Below, one piece after another: positions 39,201 through 46,935 of a stretch of DNA of 64,000 bases. A program made the translations under genes and the position numbers. Position 1 is the stretch's first letter. The number at the start of each line of letters is the position of its first letter. The stretch lies in assembly GCA_027485675.1 (NCBI GenBank), contig JAIXQP010000044.1:1-64000 (forward strand), in the 5' to 3' direction. The notes beneath the pieces are model-generated. The model was given only the letters and a program-made list of their open reading frames with translations, was not told the DNA's origin and ran no database searches. The stretch is from Terriglobales bacterium (lineage in GTDB: Bacteria; Acidobacteriota; Terriglobia; Bryobacterales; Bryobacteraceae).

Positions 39201-39301
39201 TCCGCCCTGTCGCGGGGCTCGGCGTGGGAACGGCTTCCGGCGGCTTCCCCGATGGAACGAACGCCCGCCGCGCGCAGATCTCGCTACGGGTGATCTTCTA
39301 G
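36254..39301 (+). CDS. Oar-like TonB-dependent outer-membrane receptor
   Basis: This 1015-residue protein starts with a signal peptide (MLRFGLCFLLGFSLLVPLAEAQ). Next comes a carboxypeptidase-regulatory-like beta-sandwich (VSGTVTDASNAPVPNATVLV), then a plug (LPINGRRVDSFVLLSPGV and SVQEFQVLTSGYNAEFGRA). A large beta-barrel ends with an aromatic residue (ISLRVIF). Proteins of this Oar-like type are numerous in Acidobacteriota and probably take up large organic molecules, though some act in surface adhesion. No TonB box was identified. Its stop overlaps the end of the convergent metallo-hydrolase gene by 4 bases. Confidence 0.9.
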   Translation: MLRFGLCFLLGFSLLVPLAEAQSLAGMAAVSGTVTDASNAPVPNATVLVTNSETGLSRRLTTNDSGYFLAASLQPGPGYTVSVQREGFATYEAKNLLLQVGQNVSLRIQVSVAQQAQTLTVEDSTPVVEATKTGVSSVVNSQQILNLPINGRRVDSFVLLSPGVTSDGTFGAVSFRGVPAGNTFLQDGNDTTQQFYNENAGRTRISSNISQDSVQEFQVLTSGYNAEFGRAAGGVINTVTKSGTNTVHGTGYWFYRNQDFNARDRYAAINPQESRHQAGGSIGGPIRKDKLFYFGNFEATRRDFPLISSILNPQFFNASGTFIGNCGAPATPQQCSNAVDYFRRFFGTVERTVAQNAGFAKIDWQATANQTISASFNLMNWESPNGIQTAAVLTNAGAIGNNGLSTVRTRWARLAHTGILSARAINEFRFGWFKDRLADEANYALAPPGVRTAVSVQGQGNLGVPNYLPRVQPTEDRFQFANNFSLTSGRHQYKFGFDIAHTRDIEDALFNGTGSYNYGTITDFARDLTNLDGGKRWQSYSQAFGQSFTNIFVRDFNFYAQDQWRITNSVTFNYGLRYEFAQFAQPTLSNPDYPLTARINEPNRNFSPRVGIAWSLNSKTVLRAGYGIFYARLPSATLARLHQLNGVAQRALTLQGNNATDAAAGPVFPASLASLDRTPPPGTVSVSFADPNLATPYTQQGDLSLEREITKKVGITVSYLWNRGLQFLTRRDLNIGPETGSFTYRILDAAGNQTGTYTTPTYLTANRVDRRYQRVVSVDNGGRVWYDGLAVSMRGRATSWMEGTLAYTWSHARDLSQGGASNNVFFTDGPATLRNGDFQGEKGTSVLDQRHRTVFTAIVTPPKWKTANAFAGHIINGWQISMLGTFASPQYVTPSMLVSGAQFPGQAFNNTLNGFGGSNQVPFLSRQSIPVDSIQRVDSRLTKIFYLPRETQAHFNFEVFNTFNRVSNTVVNSTAFQAVAGVIRPVAGLGVGTASGGFPDGTNARRAQISLRVIF

Positions 39302-40410
39302 CGGGCGGCTTTGGCCGCGTACGGCCCATGCACCGATAAAATTCGTCCGTCTTCACGCGTGGCATCCAGCACGAAAACGCGGTACTCCTTTCCGCCGGGC
39401 GCCACGCGGACTACGATATGGCCTTCGGTGTTGCGGAAGGGCTGACCGAGATAGCGGAAGATGGCGGCGGGGGCGCCCAGTAACGTGGTGGTAAAGAGAT
39501 CCGGCCGCGGACCACGCGGGGACTTGAGCCGCCGCAGCACACCGTGGTCAGGATGCGAGACATGCCAGGCCGGGAGAATCGCAACCCGCGGGGTGAGGGT
39601 CCGGAGGAAGAACTCGTTGGTGGTGTCGAGCCAGCCGTGATGGTTGAGAACGGCGACATCCACGGGGCCGGTCACCTTCGCGACCGGTGTTTCGAGATCA
39701 TGCCATTCCGGTAATCCGTCGAGCACCACGCCGATCAGGTCGGCGCCCGCGAAGTAGCGGAAGGCGCCGTAGCGAATCCGGAACGAAACGCTGAAGTGGT
39801 TTTCGTTGGGGTGGAGTTCGGCGGGCAGCTCTTGCCAGTCCGGTGGGAAGGCGCTGGCGGCGGAGGCGTCGCGGCCGGTCCATACGTGACCATTCGCCGC
39901 CACGGTTCGGATTTCGAAATCTTCGGCGGTGATCAGCGCTTCGCCGGCTCGGATCGGCCGGTAGGCTTTGTGTTTCGCTCGCTCAACCAGGTAGCGCCCC
40001 ACGACGGGAAAGGCGGGCGGCGGGGGATGATCCCCCCGGTCCATCAGCCGCGTCACGGGCAGATTCGCCAGGAGATCCTTCACGCCGCCCAAATGGTCAT
40101 CGTGATAGTGCGAGACGACCAGGGTGTCCAATCGTTCGTACCCCAGCCGGCGAATGTAGTGGGCGACCCACGCCCCGGCCGGGCGCGAGGCATCCGGCCG
40201 GCGTGGGCCGACCTCTAACGGGCGGCCGTCTGGCACGTCGCCGGCGTCGACGAGAATGGTCTCGCCGCGCGGTGTCACGATGAGCAGTGCGTTGCCCCGG
40301 CCGGTGTGGATCTGGTGCAGGTCGAACTCACCGCGGACGCAGGGGGGCAGCACCTCGCCCGGCTGCTGCGCCAGCAGCGCGCACGACATTAGCCATAACC
40401 AGCTTCGCAT
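39298..40410 (-). CDS. secreted metallo-beta-lactamase-fold hydrolase
   Basis: The 370-residue protein starts with a short signal-like segment (MRSWLWLMSCALLAQQPG). It contains the metallo-beta-lactamase motif HYHDDHLGG near residue 100 and a later Asp-rich strand (YFAGADLIGV) and NHHGWLD, giving the usual two-metal site. The overall layout resembles the C-terminal MBL domain of ComEC-type proteins. The substrate is unknown. A second protein of the same class, in the same direction, lies just upstream. Confidence 0.85.
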   Translation of the reverse strand: MRSWLWLMSCALLAQQPGEVLPPCVRGEFDLHQIHTGRGNALLIVTPRGETILVDAGDVPDGRPLEVGPRRPDASRPAGAWVAHYIRRLGYERLDTLVVSHYHDDHLGGVKDLLANLPVTRLMDRGDHPPPPAFPVVGRYLVERAKHKAYRPIRAGEALITAEDFEIRTVAANGHVWTGRDASAASAFPPDWQELPAELHPNENHFSVSFRIRYGAFRYFAGADLIGVVLDGLPEWHDLETPVAKVTGPVDVAVLNHHGWLDTTNEFFLRTLTPRVAILPAWHVSHPDHGVLRRLKSPRGPRPDLFTTTLLGAPAAIFRYLGQPFRNTEGHIVVRVAPGGKEYRVFVLDATREDGRILSVHGPYAAKAAR

Positions 40411-40428
40411 CGCCCAATTATGAACGAT

Positions 40429-40444
40429 GCCGCGCGAACGCGGC
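40429..40444 (-). terminator. GCCGCG-TTCG-CGCGGC hairpin after the second MBL gene
   Basis: On the minus strand a perfect 6-bp stem with a UUCG tetraloop begins one base after the stop codon of the gene ending at 40446. No T run follows, so it is a stabilising or weak termination hairpin. Confidence 0.45.
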
Positions 40445-40445
40445 T

Positions 40446-41456
40446 TTAGCGGGCGGCGTAGGACTTGGTGAATTTGTTCCGGGAGTTGAATACCGAGAAC
40501 GAGCCATCCTTGGCGGCGCTGACTTTGATGTAGTTGCCGGAGCCGAATTCGGCCGTGTCGGCGAGGAGGGCGTCAGGGGCGTTGTTCTCCTTGCCGCCGG
40601 CGATGGCGTAGTGGAGCTGCCAGAGGTCTTCGAGGCCAGGCGAGGAGCGGACGATCTGCCAGGCCGAGGGGGAGCCGCCTTTCTTCGAACCGTTGTTCAT
40701 GATGGCAACCTGCGGACGGAGGGCATGCACGAGCTCCTTGGGGCCGGAGGCGTCCATGCCGTGGTGCGTCGTCAGGTAGACCGAAATCGGGCCGAGGCGA
40801 TTGGCCGGGCAGGCGAGTTCGAGCTCCTTGTTCCAGGTGAGGTCGCCGATGTCGAGGAACTTGAACTTCCCAAAGGAGAGCAGAAAGCCGAGGCTGCGGG
40901 CATTTTCGGTGGGATCGTCGGCCTTTTTCACCGCATCGGAGCAAAGCGGGTTCTTCGATCCGGCCTGGTTGATGATCTCGCCATCGGAGGAGACCACCAA
41001 AATCTCGGCGCCTTTCAGCGGGATCTTCTCGCCGGCCTTGACGGAGGAGCGCTGGCCCGTGGCGGTGGCTTTCAGATAGGCGTTCATCAGCTGTTCGGCG
41101 GGCAGGCCGGTTTCGCGGTTCGGGCCGTGGTCGACGAAGTTCACGACCGGCATCTTCTGCAGGAGCTGCGAGATCCCGCCGACGTGGTCGCGGTGGTAGT
41201 GGGTAATGAGCAGGTAGTCGATCTTCTTGAGCCCGGCTTTCTTGGCTGTTTTGACGATCCGGTCGGCGTCGCGGTCTTCAAAGCCGGGCCAGCCGGTGTC
41301 GACCAGCAGGGACTGCTTCTCGGGGGTGACGATTAGAGTCGCCTGGCCGCCTTCGACATCGATAAAGTAGATGTCGAGGGTCTTGTCGGCGGCTGCAAGG
41401 CCGAACGAGAACAGAAGGAGCGTGAAGAGTGCCGGCAGGAGTTTCATCGCAGTCAT
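40446..41456 (-). CDS. secreted metallo-beta-lactamase-fold hydrolase (second copy)
   Basis: This 336-residue protein has a signal peptide (MKLLPALFTLLLFSFGLAAA) and an MBL core: IDVEGGQATLIVTP, HYHRDHVGG near residue 88, DIGDLTW and THHGMDASG. The Asp-Val-Glu-Gly-Gly opening is typical of ComEC-like MBL proteins. Either the ATG at 41456 or the one at 41447 could be used; neither has a strong Shine-Dalgarno. It is a diverged paralogue of the neighbour ending at 39298. The substrate is unknown. Confidence 0.85.
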   Translation of the reverse strand: MTAMKLLPALFTLLLFSFGLAAADKTLDIYFIDVEGGQATLIVTPEKQSLLVDTGWPGFEDRDADRIVKTAKKAGLKKIDYLLITHYHRDHVGGISQLLQKMPVVNFVDHGPNRETGLPAEQLMNAYLKATATGQRSSVKAGEKIPLKGAEILVVSSDGEIINQAGSKNPLCSDAVKKADDPTENARSLGFLLSFGKFKFLDIGDLTWNKELELACPANRLGPISVYLTTHHGMDASGPKELVHALRPQVAIMNNGSKKGGSPSAWQIVRSSPGLEDLWQLHYAIAGGKENNAPDALLADTAEFGSGNYIKVSAAKDGSFSVFNSRNKFTKSYAAR

Positions 41457-41520
41457 GCTACTGGAGACGGAAGGAACATCGCAAGCGGGAATTGCGTAGG
41501 GTTGAATAGGGAGGCGGCAA

Positions 41521-41988
41521 ATGCCCTTTTGCACAAATTGCGGGACTGCGGTTGGCGACCAGGCGGCGTTTTGCCAGAAGTGCGGCAAGGCGCAGCCGAT
41601 GACCGCCGTGCCCCCGGCGACGGATCCGCTGAGCGGCGTGAGTGGTGAGACGGCGTCCACGCTGTGTTACATACCCTGGGTGGGGTGGATTGTCAGCCTG
41701 GTGGTGCTGTCGACGAACCGGTTCCGCGGGGATGGCTTGGTGCGCTTCCATGCGTTCCAAGGGATGTATCTGGCTGTGGTGTGGATGATCGTTGACATTG
41801 CGCTGGAGCCGGCGATGCGGATCTCCGGAATCAGCCGGGGCCTGATTCCGCTGCTGAAGCTCGGCGTGCTGGGGACCTGGGTGTTTATGCTGATCAAGAC
41901 CAACGCCCGGCAATTGGTGCGGCTGCCGGTGATCGGCGAAATGGCGGAACGCAGCGTGAACGAGCAGGGGAACGGCTGGAAAGCCTAA
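41521..41988 (+). CDS. zinc-ribbon plus DUF4870-like membrane protein
   Basis: The 155-residue protein opens with a zinc ribbon (CTNCGTAVGDQAAFCQKC, four cysteines in two C-x-x-C pairs). A membrane region of three or so helices follows (LCYIPWVGWIVSLVVL, FHAFQGMYLAVVWMIVDIA, LIPLLKLGVLGTWVFMLI), resembling the Tic20/DUF4870 type. Its biochemical role is not known. It is the only plus-strand gene before the arginine operon, and the operon's regulatory sites lie just after its stop. Confidence 0.75.
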   Translation: MPFCTNCGTAVGDQAAFCQKCGKAQPMTAVPPATDPLSGVSGETASTLCYIPWVGWIVSLVVLSTNRFRGDGLVRFHAFQGMYLAVVWMIVDIALEPAMRISGISRGLIPLLKLGVLGTWVFMLIKTNARQLVRLPVIGEMAERSVNEQGNGWKA

Positions 41989-42005
41989 GCGGGACCGGGC
42001 GCAAT

Positions 42006-42039
42006 GGTATATTTATTCATGGGGATGAATAAATAGTCA
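42006..42039 (+). promoter_or_regulatory. two tandem ARG-box-like sites upstream of argC
   Basis: GGTATATTTATTCA (42006-42019) and TGAATAAATAGTCA (42026-42039) match the ArgR half-site pattern TGAAT-N4-ATTCA at 12/14 and 13/14 positions. Their centres are 20 bases apart, close to the 21 usual for tandem ARG boxes. The pair sits directly before the argC start, where a bound ArgR hexamer would block transcription or translation. ArgR itself is not in the window. Confidence 0.65.
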
Positions 42040-42042
42040 ACC

Positions 42043-43023
42043 ATGAAGAAAATCGGGATTGTAGGTTTCCGGGGCTACAGCGGCGCTGAGCTGGTGCAGA
42101 TCGGCAAACGGCACGGCGGGCTGGAGGTGTTCCTGATGGAGCATCGCGACGAGAAAGCCCCGGCGAAGGGTTTGGCGACGATGAGCACCTCCGCCGAAGC
42201 GGTGGCCGAGCAGGGTCTGGACGGCGTTTTTCTGGCGACTCCTCCCGAAGTCTCGATGGAGCTGGCAGGCGGCTACCTAGCCGCGGGCGCGAAGGTGGTA
42301 GATCTGTCCGGGGCGTTCCGCCTGGGTACCGGGGAGAACTACCAGCGCTGGTACAAGGAAGAGCACACCCAGCCGGAGTTGTTGGCCGAGGCGGTCTATT
42401 CCATTCCCGAGTTGCACCGTGATCAGGTGCCGGGCAAGCGTTTGATTTCGAATCCCGGATGCTACCCGACGGCGGCGAGCCTGGCGCTGGCGCCGCTGGT
42501 GGACGTGATCGACCGGCAGGCGGGAGTGGTCTGTGACGCCAAGAGCGGGGTGAGCGGCGCCGGGCGGAAGCCTTCGCTGACCACGCACTTCTGCGAAGTG
42601 ACGGAGAACTTTACTGCGTATTCGATCCTGTATCACCGGCATGTGGCCGAGGTGCTGCAGAACACCGGATTGCGGGAGGCTGAGTTCAGCTTCACGGCGC
42701 AGCTGTTGCCGGTGCACCGGGGCATTCTCGAAACCATTTACTTCCGGGCATCGGACGTGAAGAGCGCGGCGGAATTGGCCGGCATGTACGAGACGCGCTA
42801 CGGCAACGAACCGTTTATCCGCATCCATGAGCCCGGCAAAGTGCCGGATCTGACGGCGGTGGCGCGGACCAACTTCTGCGACATCGGCGTGGTGTTCGAC
42901 GGCCGGACGAAGCGTGGCGTGGTGGTGGCCGCGATTGATAACCTCGTCAAGGGCGCGGCGGGACAAGCGATGCAGAACATGAATCTCGCGCTGGGCTTCC
43001 CGGAGACGCAAGGATTGCTATGA
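42043..43023 (+). CDS. argC: N-acetyl-gamma-glutamyl-phosphate reductase ArgC
   Basis: The 326-residue enzyme performs the third step of arginine synthesis. An N-terminal NAD(P)-binding motif (GFRGYSGAELV) and the active-site Cys in SNPGCYPTAASLAL are visible, and the C-terminal SAPxDNLVKGAAGQA-type segment reads AIDNLVKGAAGQAMQNMN. It is the first gene of argC-argB-acetyltransferase. Two ARG-box-like repeats lie immediately before it. The stop overlaps the argB start by 4 bases. Confidence 0.95.
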   Translation: MKKIGIVGFRGYSGAELVQIGKRHGGLEVFLMEHRDEKAPAKGLATMSTSAEAVAEQGLDGVFLATPPEVSMELAGGYLAAGAKVVDLSGAFRLGTGENYQRWYKEEHTQPELLAEAVYSIPELHRDQVPGKRLISNPGCYPTAASLALAPLVDVIDRQAGVVCDAKSGVSGAGRKPSLTTHFCEVTENFTAYSILYHRHVAEVLQNTGLREAEFSFTAQLLPVHRGILETIYFRASDVKSAAELAGMYETRYGNEPFIRIHEPGKVPDLTAVARTNFCDIGVVFDGRTKRGVVVAAIDNLVKGAAGQAMQNMNLALGFPETQGLL

Positions 43024-43793
43024 GAGTGCTGGTGAAATTGGGCGGGACGCTGCTGGACAGCGAGGATTCGCGGGCGGCGATCGCCGAACAGTTGACGCGC
43101 GCCTTTGCGGCCAATCGGGAGATGGTGGTCGTGCATGGTGGCGGGAAGCAGATGACCCGGTTCCTGGCCGAGCGGAACGTGCCGAGCGAGTTCGTCGAGG
43201 GGCTGCGGGTAACCACGCCAGAGGTCTTGGACGCTGTGTTGAAGGTCTTCGCCGGAACGGTGAACCATCTTCTGGTGGCGTCGCTCGTGAAGGCGGGAAC
43301 GATGGCCGTGGGGCTGAGCGGCATTGATGCGTGCCTGACGGAGGCGGTGCAGCTGCGCCCGGAGCTCGGAGCAGTGGGGCGGCCGGTGAGTTCAAACCCG
43401 GCGGTGCTCGAAACGCTGACGGGCGGCGGATTCCTGCCGGTGGTGGCCTGCGTGGCGGGTGACCGGCAGGGCAACATCTACAACGTGAACGCCGACCAGA
43501 TGGCCGTGGCCTGCGCGAGCGGGTACGGCGCGGCGAAGTTGCTGTTTCTGACCGACGTCGATGGGGTGAAGGGCGCGGATGGGAACGTGATTCCCCGGCT
43601 GACGCTCGCCGAGAGCCGCCAACTGATTGCCGATGGCGTGGCCACCGGCGGGATGCAGGCGAAGCTGAACGCCGCGGCGGACGCTTTGCTGGGAGGAGTA
43701 GGAGAAGTCGTCATCGCTCCCGGGGCGGCGGCGGAGATTGTGGCGCGGTTGCTGGCGGGCGAGGCCGTGGGCACGCGGTTCGTGAAAGGATAA
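43020..43793 (+). CDS. argB: acetylglutamate kinase ArgB
   Basis: This 257-residue amino-acid kinase phosphorylates N-acetylglutamate. Typical motifs are VKLGGTLLDSED, VHGGGKQMT, and NVNADQMAVACASG with FLTDVDGV for nucleotide binding. It overlaps argC by 4 bases and is followed after 7 bases by the acetyltransferase gene. Its length is a little below the usual 260-300 residues. Confidence 0.94.
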   Translation: MRVLVKLGGTLLDSEDSRAAIAEQLTRAFAANREMVVVHGGGKQMTRFLAERNVPSEFVEGLRVTTPEVLDAVLKVFAGTVNHLLVASLVKAGTMAVGLSGIDACLTEAVQLRPELGAVGRPVSSNPAVLETLTGGGFLPVVACVAGDRQGNIYNVNADQMAVACASGYGAAKLLFLTDVDGVKGADGNVIPRLTLAESRQLIADGVATGGMQAKLNAAADALLGGVGEVVIAPGAAAEIVARLLAGEAVGTRFVKG

Positions 43794-43800
43794 AGGCCTG

Positions 43801-44325
43801 ATGAGCGGTCCCCTGATTTCGATTACCGCACCGCGGTTGGCGCAGCCATCGGTCTACACCGAGGGCCCGACGGAGTTGCGGAAGGCGACGCTGCGGGACA
43901 TCGGCCCGCTGTTGGAGCTGATTAACGCCTACGCGGCGCAAGGCATTATGCTGCCGCGGACCGAGTTTGAAATGGCGGAGAATATTCGGGACTTTACGGT
44001 AATATATGCCGGTTCCCGATTGGTCGCATGCGCGGCATTACACATCTATAGTCCCTCCGCGGCGGAGATCCGCAGCCTGGCCGTAGACCCGGGCTGGAAG
44101 AAGCATGGTTTGGGCCGCAAACTGTTGGAGGCTGTGGAAATCGAGGCCCGGGAGTTCGGGTTGAAGACTCTGTTTGCGTTTACGTACGTGGATGGGTTCT
44201 TCCGGAAGCTGGGCTATGACGTGGTGGACCGGGGGGAACTACCGCTAAAGGCGTGGAAAGATTGCCTTCGTTGCCCGAAATTTCAGGCCTGCGACGAAAT
44301 TGCGATGCTGAAGCACCTAGGGTAG
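43801..44325 (+). CDS. GNAT N-acetyltransferase, likely N-acetylglutamate synthase
   Basis: The 174-residue GNAT protein has the acetyl-CoA motif A region (IRSLAVDPGWKKHGLGRKLLEAVE) with a Q/R-x-x-G-x-G/A-like loop. It lies third in the arginine cluster. Short GNAT enzymes of this kind supply N-acetylglutamate (ArgA activity) in bacteria lacking the long enzyme, and no argJ is present here. The conserved C-terminal FxACDEIAM stretch (FQACDEIAMLKHL) is typical of that subfamily. I give no symbol, since activity needs confirmation. Confidence 0.75.
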   Translation: MSGPLISITAPRLAQPSVYTEGPTELRKATLRDIGPLLELINAYAAQGIMLPRTEFEMAENIRDFTVIYAGSRLVACAALHIYSPSAAEIRSLAVDPGWKKHGLGRKLLEAVEIEAREFGLKTLFAFTYVDGFFRKLGYDVVDRGELPLKAWKDCLRCPKFQACDEIAMLKHLG

Positions 44326-44611
44326 CCCTGGGGGGAGAGGCGATACCCCCATTTGCGGGGTACGACCACCCACAGTACCAATGCTTAAGTGGGAAATCTT
44401 GCAACAGATGCAACAGATCCAGTACTACCAAGGCCGGGATACGGGATATTGCAATTGCGTTACGCCGAGCAATTGATTACCCGCAAATGAACTAAAAAAT
44501 ATTCCGAGAACTTTAGTACGACTATTGCCACCTGTCTGTATAATCAATAACAAAGAATCGGAAGAGTGGTAAAAAATCAACCGGGATTCTTTGGTTTTTG
44601 CGAGGCAAGAT
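44326..44611. other. gene-free stretch before the molybdopterin-binding gene
   Basis: About 290 bases without a gene. The left half carries the inverted repeat at 44344-44489. A TATAAT at 44539-44544 may be the -10 of the next gene, but no clear -35 lies 16-18 bases upstream. The right half is AT-rich. No tRNA or known riboswitch was recognised. Confidence 0.4.
44344..44489. repeat. imperfect long-range inverted repeat downstream of the arginine genes
   Basis: CATTTGCGGG (44350-44359) and CCCGCAAATG (44480-44489) are a perfect 10-bp inverted repeat. Inside, TACCCC/GGGGTA (44344-44349/44357-44362) competes with the first arm, and CAATTGC/GCAATTG (44452-44458/44469-44475) forms a 7-bp hairpin. 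This could be a structured leader RNA for the gene at 44612 or the relic of a small mobile element. Nothing is proven. The first hairpin may also end the arginine message. Confidence 0.45.
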
Positions 44612-45583
44612 ATGAAGGCTCTGACCGTCGATGTCCGGGAGTCCACCGGACGCATTCTCTGCTGTACGATATTTCGGCCGGGCGGCAAGAAGCTTTTGGC
44701 CAAGGGCCATGTGCTCAGCGACGAGGATGTCCGCCTGCTTGAGACCGAAGGGATGGCGGAGGTCTGGGTGACCTCGCTCGACGAGGGCGAGATTGGCGAG
44801 GACGACGCGGTGCTGCAGGTCGCGACAGCGATGGGCTGCGGTTCGCTCGAGATCCGCCCGGCAGCGGGTGGGCGCGCCAATATCGTAGCGACCCAGGATT
44901 GTTGTGTGCTGGTGGACGATGAGCTGCTGAAGCAGATTAACTGCACGGCCTCGATCGTGATCGCCACGATGACGAACTTCAGCTTTGCGCTGGCGGGTCA
45001 GCGGGTGGCGACCATTAAGTCGACGCCGTTTGCAGTGGCGGCGCCGGAGTTGGAGGCAGTGACCTCGATTCTGCGGGAGCGGGGACCGATTCTGCAGGCG
45101 CGGCCGATGCAGGATCCGCAGGCGGCGGTGCTGTACACCGATCCGGTGGCCGGTGACCGGGCGCGTCAATTGTTTGAGAATGTGATGCGGCAGCGTCTGG
45201 AGCGGTTTGGGACGACGCCGAACTTTGTGTTGAGTGCGCTTGAAGAAGAGGCCGCGGTGGCCCGCGCGCTGCAGCATTTGGTGCGGGCGAAACCTTCCGT
45301 GATTCTGATCGCGTCGACGACCGCCCCGGCGGGCCCGGAGGACGTGATTGGCCGGGCGATGCTGCGGGTGGGGTGTCATCTGGAGCGTTTTCTCGCGCCG
45401 GTGGAGCCGGGAAGCCTGCTTTTGATGGGATATAAGGACGAAATTCCGATTGTTTCGGCACCGGGGTGCTTCCGTTCGGCCAAGACCAACGTCGTGGATT
45501 TGATCCTGCCGGCGCTCCTGGCCAAATACCGGATTTCCGGTTGGGAGATTGCGTGTTTAGGTCACGGTGGCCTGCTGAGTTAG
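44612..45583 (+). CDS. molybdopterin-binding (MoeA-like fold) protein
   Basis: This 323-residue protein resembles the molybdopterin-binding family seen next to molybdenum hydroxylases. The N-terminal half looks like a MoeA-type beta-layer region (ALTVDVRESTGRILCCTIF). The C-terminal half contains PAGPEDVIGRAMLRVG, EPGSLLLMGYKDEIPIVSAPGC and SAKTNVVDLILPALL, the family's conserved parts. The ATG at 44612 is preferred (MKALTVDV), with a weak GAGGC upstream. No other Moco gene is nearby. It may act in cofactor handling, but substrate is unknown. Confidence 0.7.
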   Translation: MKALTVDVRESTGRILCCTIFRPGGKKLLAKGHVLSDEDVRLLETEGMAEVWVTSLDEGEIGEDDAVLQVATAMGCGSLEIRPAAGGRANIVATQDCCVLVDDELLKQINCTASIVIATMTNFSFALAGQRVATIKSTPFAVAAPELEAVTSILRERGPILQARPMQDPQAAVLYTDPVAGDRARQLFENVMRQRLERFGTTPNFVLSALEEEAAVARALQHLVRAKPSVILIASTTAPAGPEDVIGRAMLRVGCHLERFLAPVEPGSLLLMGYKDEIPIVSAPGCFRSAKTNVVDLILPALLAKYRISGWEIACLGHGGLLS

Positions 45584-45602
45584 CGAGTTTTCCTCCAACG
45601 CG

Positions 45603-45673
45603 TTAGCCTTACCTCCGAGAGGCTAATGAAGACGAAGGCCGGGTGTGGTATTCCAGCACCCGGCCATTTTTTT
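45603..45673 (+). terminator. hairpin followed by strong rho-independent terminator
   Basis: TTAGCCT (45603-45609) pairs with AGGCTAA (45620-45626). Then GGCCGGGTG (45637-45645) pairs with CACCCGGCC (45657-45665), followed by seven T (45667-45673). The second is a classic intrinsic terminator for the molybdopterin-binding gene. The first hairpin may be an extra stabilising element. Confidence 0.85.
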
Positions 45674-45696
45674 GATTCGGGTATGCTGGAACCGAT

Positions 45697-46935
45697 ATGA
45701 AGATTCGTTCCGTGCAGGCGCACCTGCTCTCCTATGTGTTTCCGCAGCCGGTGGAGCTGACCTATTTCGGCGGGACCCGGCAGATCGTAAAGCGGGACGC
45801 GATGTTGATCCGCGTGGAGACGGACAACGGCCTGGTGGGTTACGGGCCGGGGGAGGCCAGCGAGAGCGCGGCGCGGTTGATTACGGAAACGATCAAGCCT
45901 TGGCTCGAAGGCCGGGTGCTGGCGGATGCGGACGCATTGCGGGTGCAGTTTCACCAGGCGGTGAAGCCGGATTTGCGCACCTCGCATACCTACGGGACCC
46001 TGGAAGTGGCGCTGTACGACATTTTGGGCAAGGCGGCCGGGCTGCCGGTGTCGGAGCTGTTGGGCGGCCGGATCCGCGACCGGATCAAGTGCTACGGCTC
46101 GTCGGGGATGTACCAGCCGCCGGAGGGCTATGCCGCGGAGGCGAAGCTGGCGCAGGAGATGGGGTTTTCCGCCTACAAGATGCGGCCGGCGGCGGGTCCG
46201 GACGAGGACGTTGCCGCGGTGCGGGCGATGCGGGAGGCGACGGGGGCGGGGTTTGGCTTGATGGTGGATGCGCACGCGTGGTGGCGGATGGGCGACCGAT
46301 CCTACTCGGCCGCGACGGTAGAGAAAGTCGCCGAGCGGATGAGCGCCTACGAGTTGACGTGGCTCGAGGAGCCGCTCCCGCCGGCTGACCACGCCGGGTA
46401 CCGGAAGCTGCGGGAGACCGGCCTGGTGCCGCTGGCGAGCGGTGAGCACGAACCGTCCGAGGCCTCCTTTCTCGACCTGATTGAGGGCGGATGCGCCGAT
46501 TACATTCAAATGGACGTGGTGTGCCAAGGCGGCTATGCGCAGGGCCGCCGTTTGTTCGATGCCGTGGAGCGGGAGGGCCTGCGGTTCGCATTTCACTCCT
46601 GGGGGAGCGAATTGGAGCTGGCCGCGGCGGCGCAATTAGGCGTTTGCTGGCCGGAGCAGGTGGTGGAGTGGCTCGAGTACCCGCTGTACTCGCAGGACGG
46701 CCGCAAGTTCATGTACGAATTCCCGCTGGCGGTAGAGATGCTGAAGGAGCCTTTACCGGTGGAGGCCGGAGAGTTAGTGGTTCCACGGGGCCCGGGACTG
46801 GGCGTGACAGTAGATGAGCGGGTGCTCGAGAAGTATCCGTGGGTGAGCGGACCTTGGTCGTACTTCACATTGATTTCCCCGCCGGGCCGATTTGCGGTGA
46901 CCGGGGACCACGCCAATACCGGCCTGGGACAATGA
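45697..46935 (+). CDS. enolase-superfamily enzyme, mandelate racemase/MLE type
   Basis: The 412-residue protein has the superfamily's two-domain layout, with likely catalytic and metal residues: K161-x-R163 (AYKMR), D191 (VDAH), E224/E225 (LEEP), E250 (SGEHEP), D273 and H300 (FHSWG), spaced as in the mandelate-racemase subgroup (Asp-His dyad). It probably dehydrates or racemises an acid sugar. The exact substrate cannot be read from the sequence. Its stop overlaps the next gene by 4 bases. Confidence 0.85.
   Translation: MKIRSVQAHLLSYVFPQPVELTYFGGTRQIVKRDAMLIRVETDNGLVGYGPGEASESAARLITETIKPWLEGRVLADADALRVQFHQAVKPDLRTSHTYGTLEVALYDILGKAAGLPVSELLGGRIRDRIKCYGSSGMYQPPEGYAAEAKLAQEMGFSAYKMRPAAGPDEDVAAVRAMREATGAGFGLMVDAHAWWRMGDRSYSAATVEKVAERMSAYELTWLEEPLPPADHAGYRKLRETGLVPLASGEHEPSEASFLDLIEGGCADYIQMDVVCQGGYAQGRRLFDAVEREGLRFAFHSWGSELELAAAAQLGVCWPEQVVEWLEYPLYSQDGRKFMYEFPLAVEMLKEPLPVEAGELVVPRGPGLGVTVDERVLEKYPWVSGPWSYFTLISPPGRFAVTGDHANTGLGQ

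Noticed and set aside
44385-44410. TGGGAAATCTTGCA as a sigma54 promoter
   Set aside because: The GG and GC elements are 8 bases apart rather than 10, so it does not fit the -24/-12 rule.
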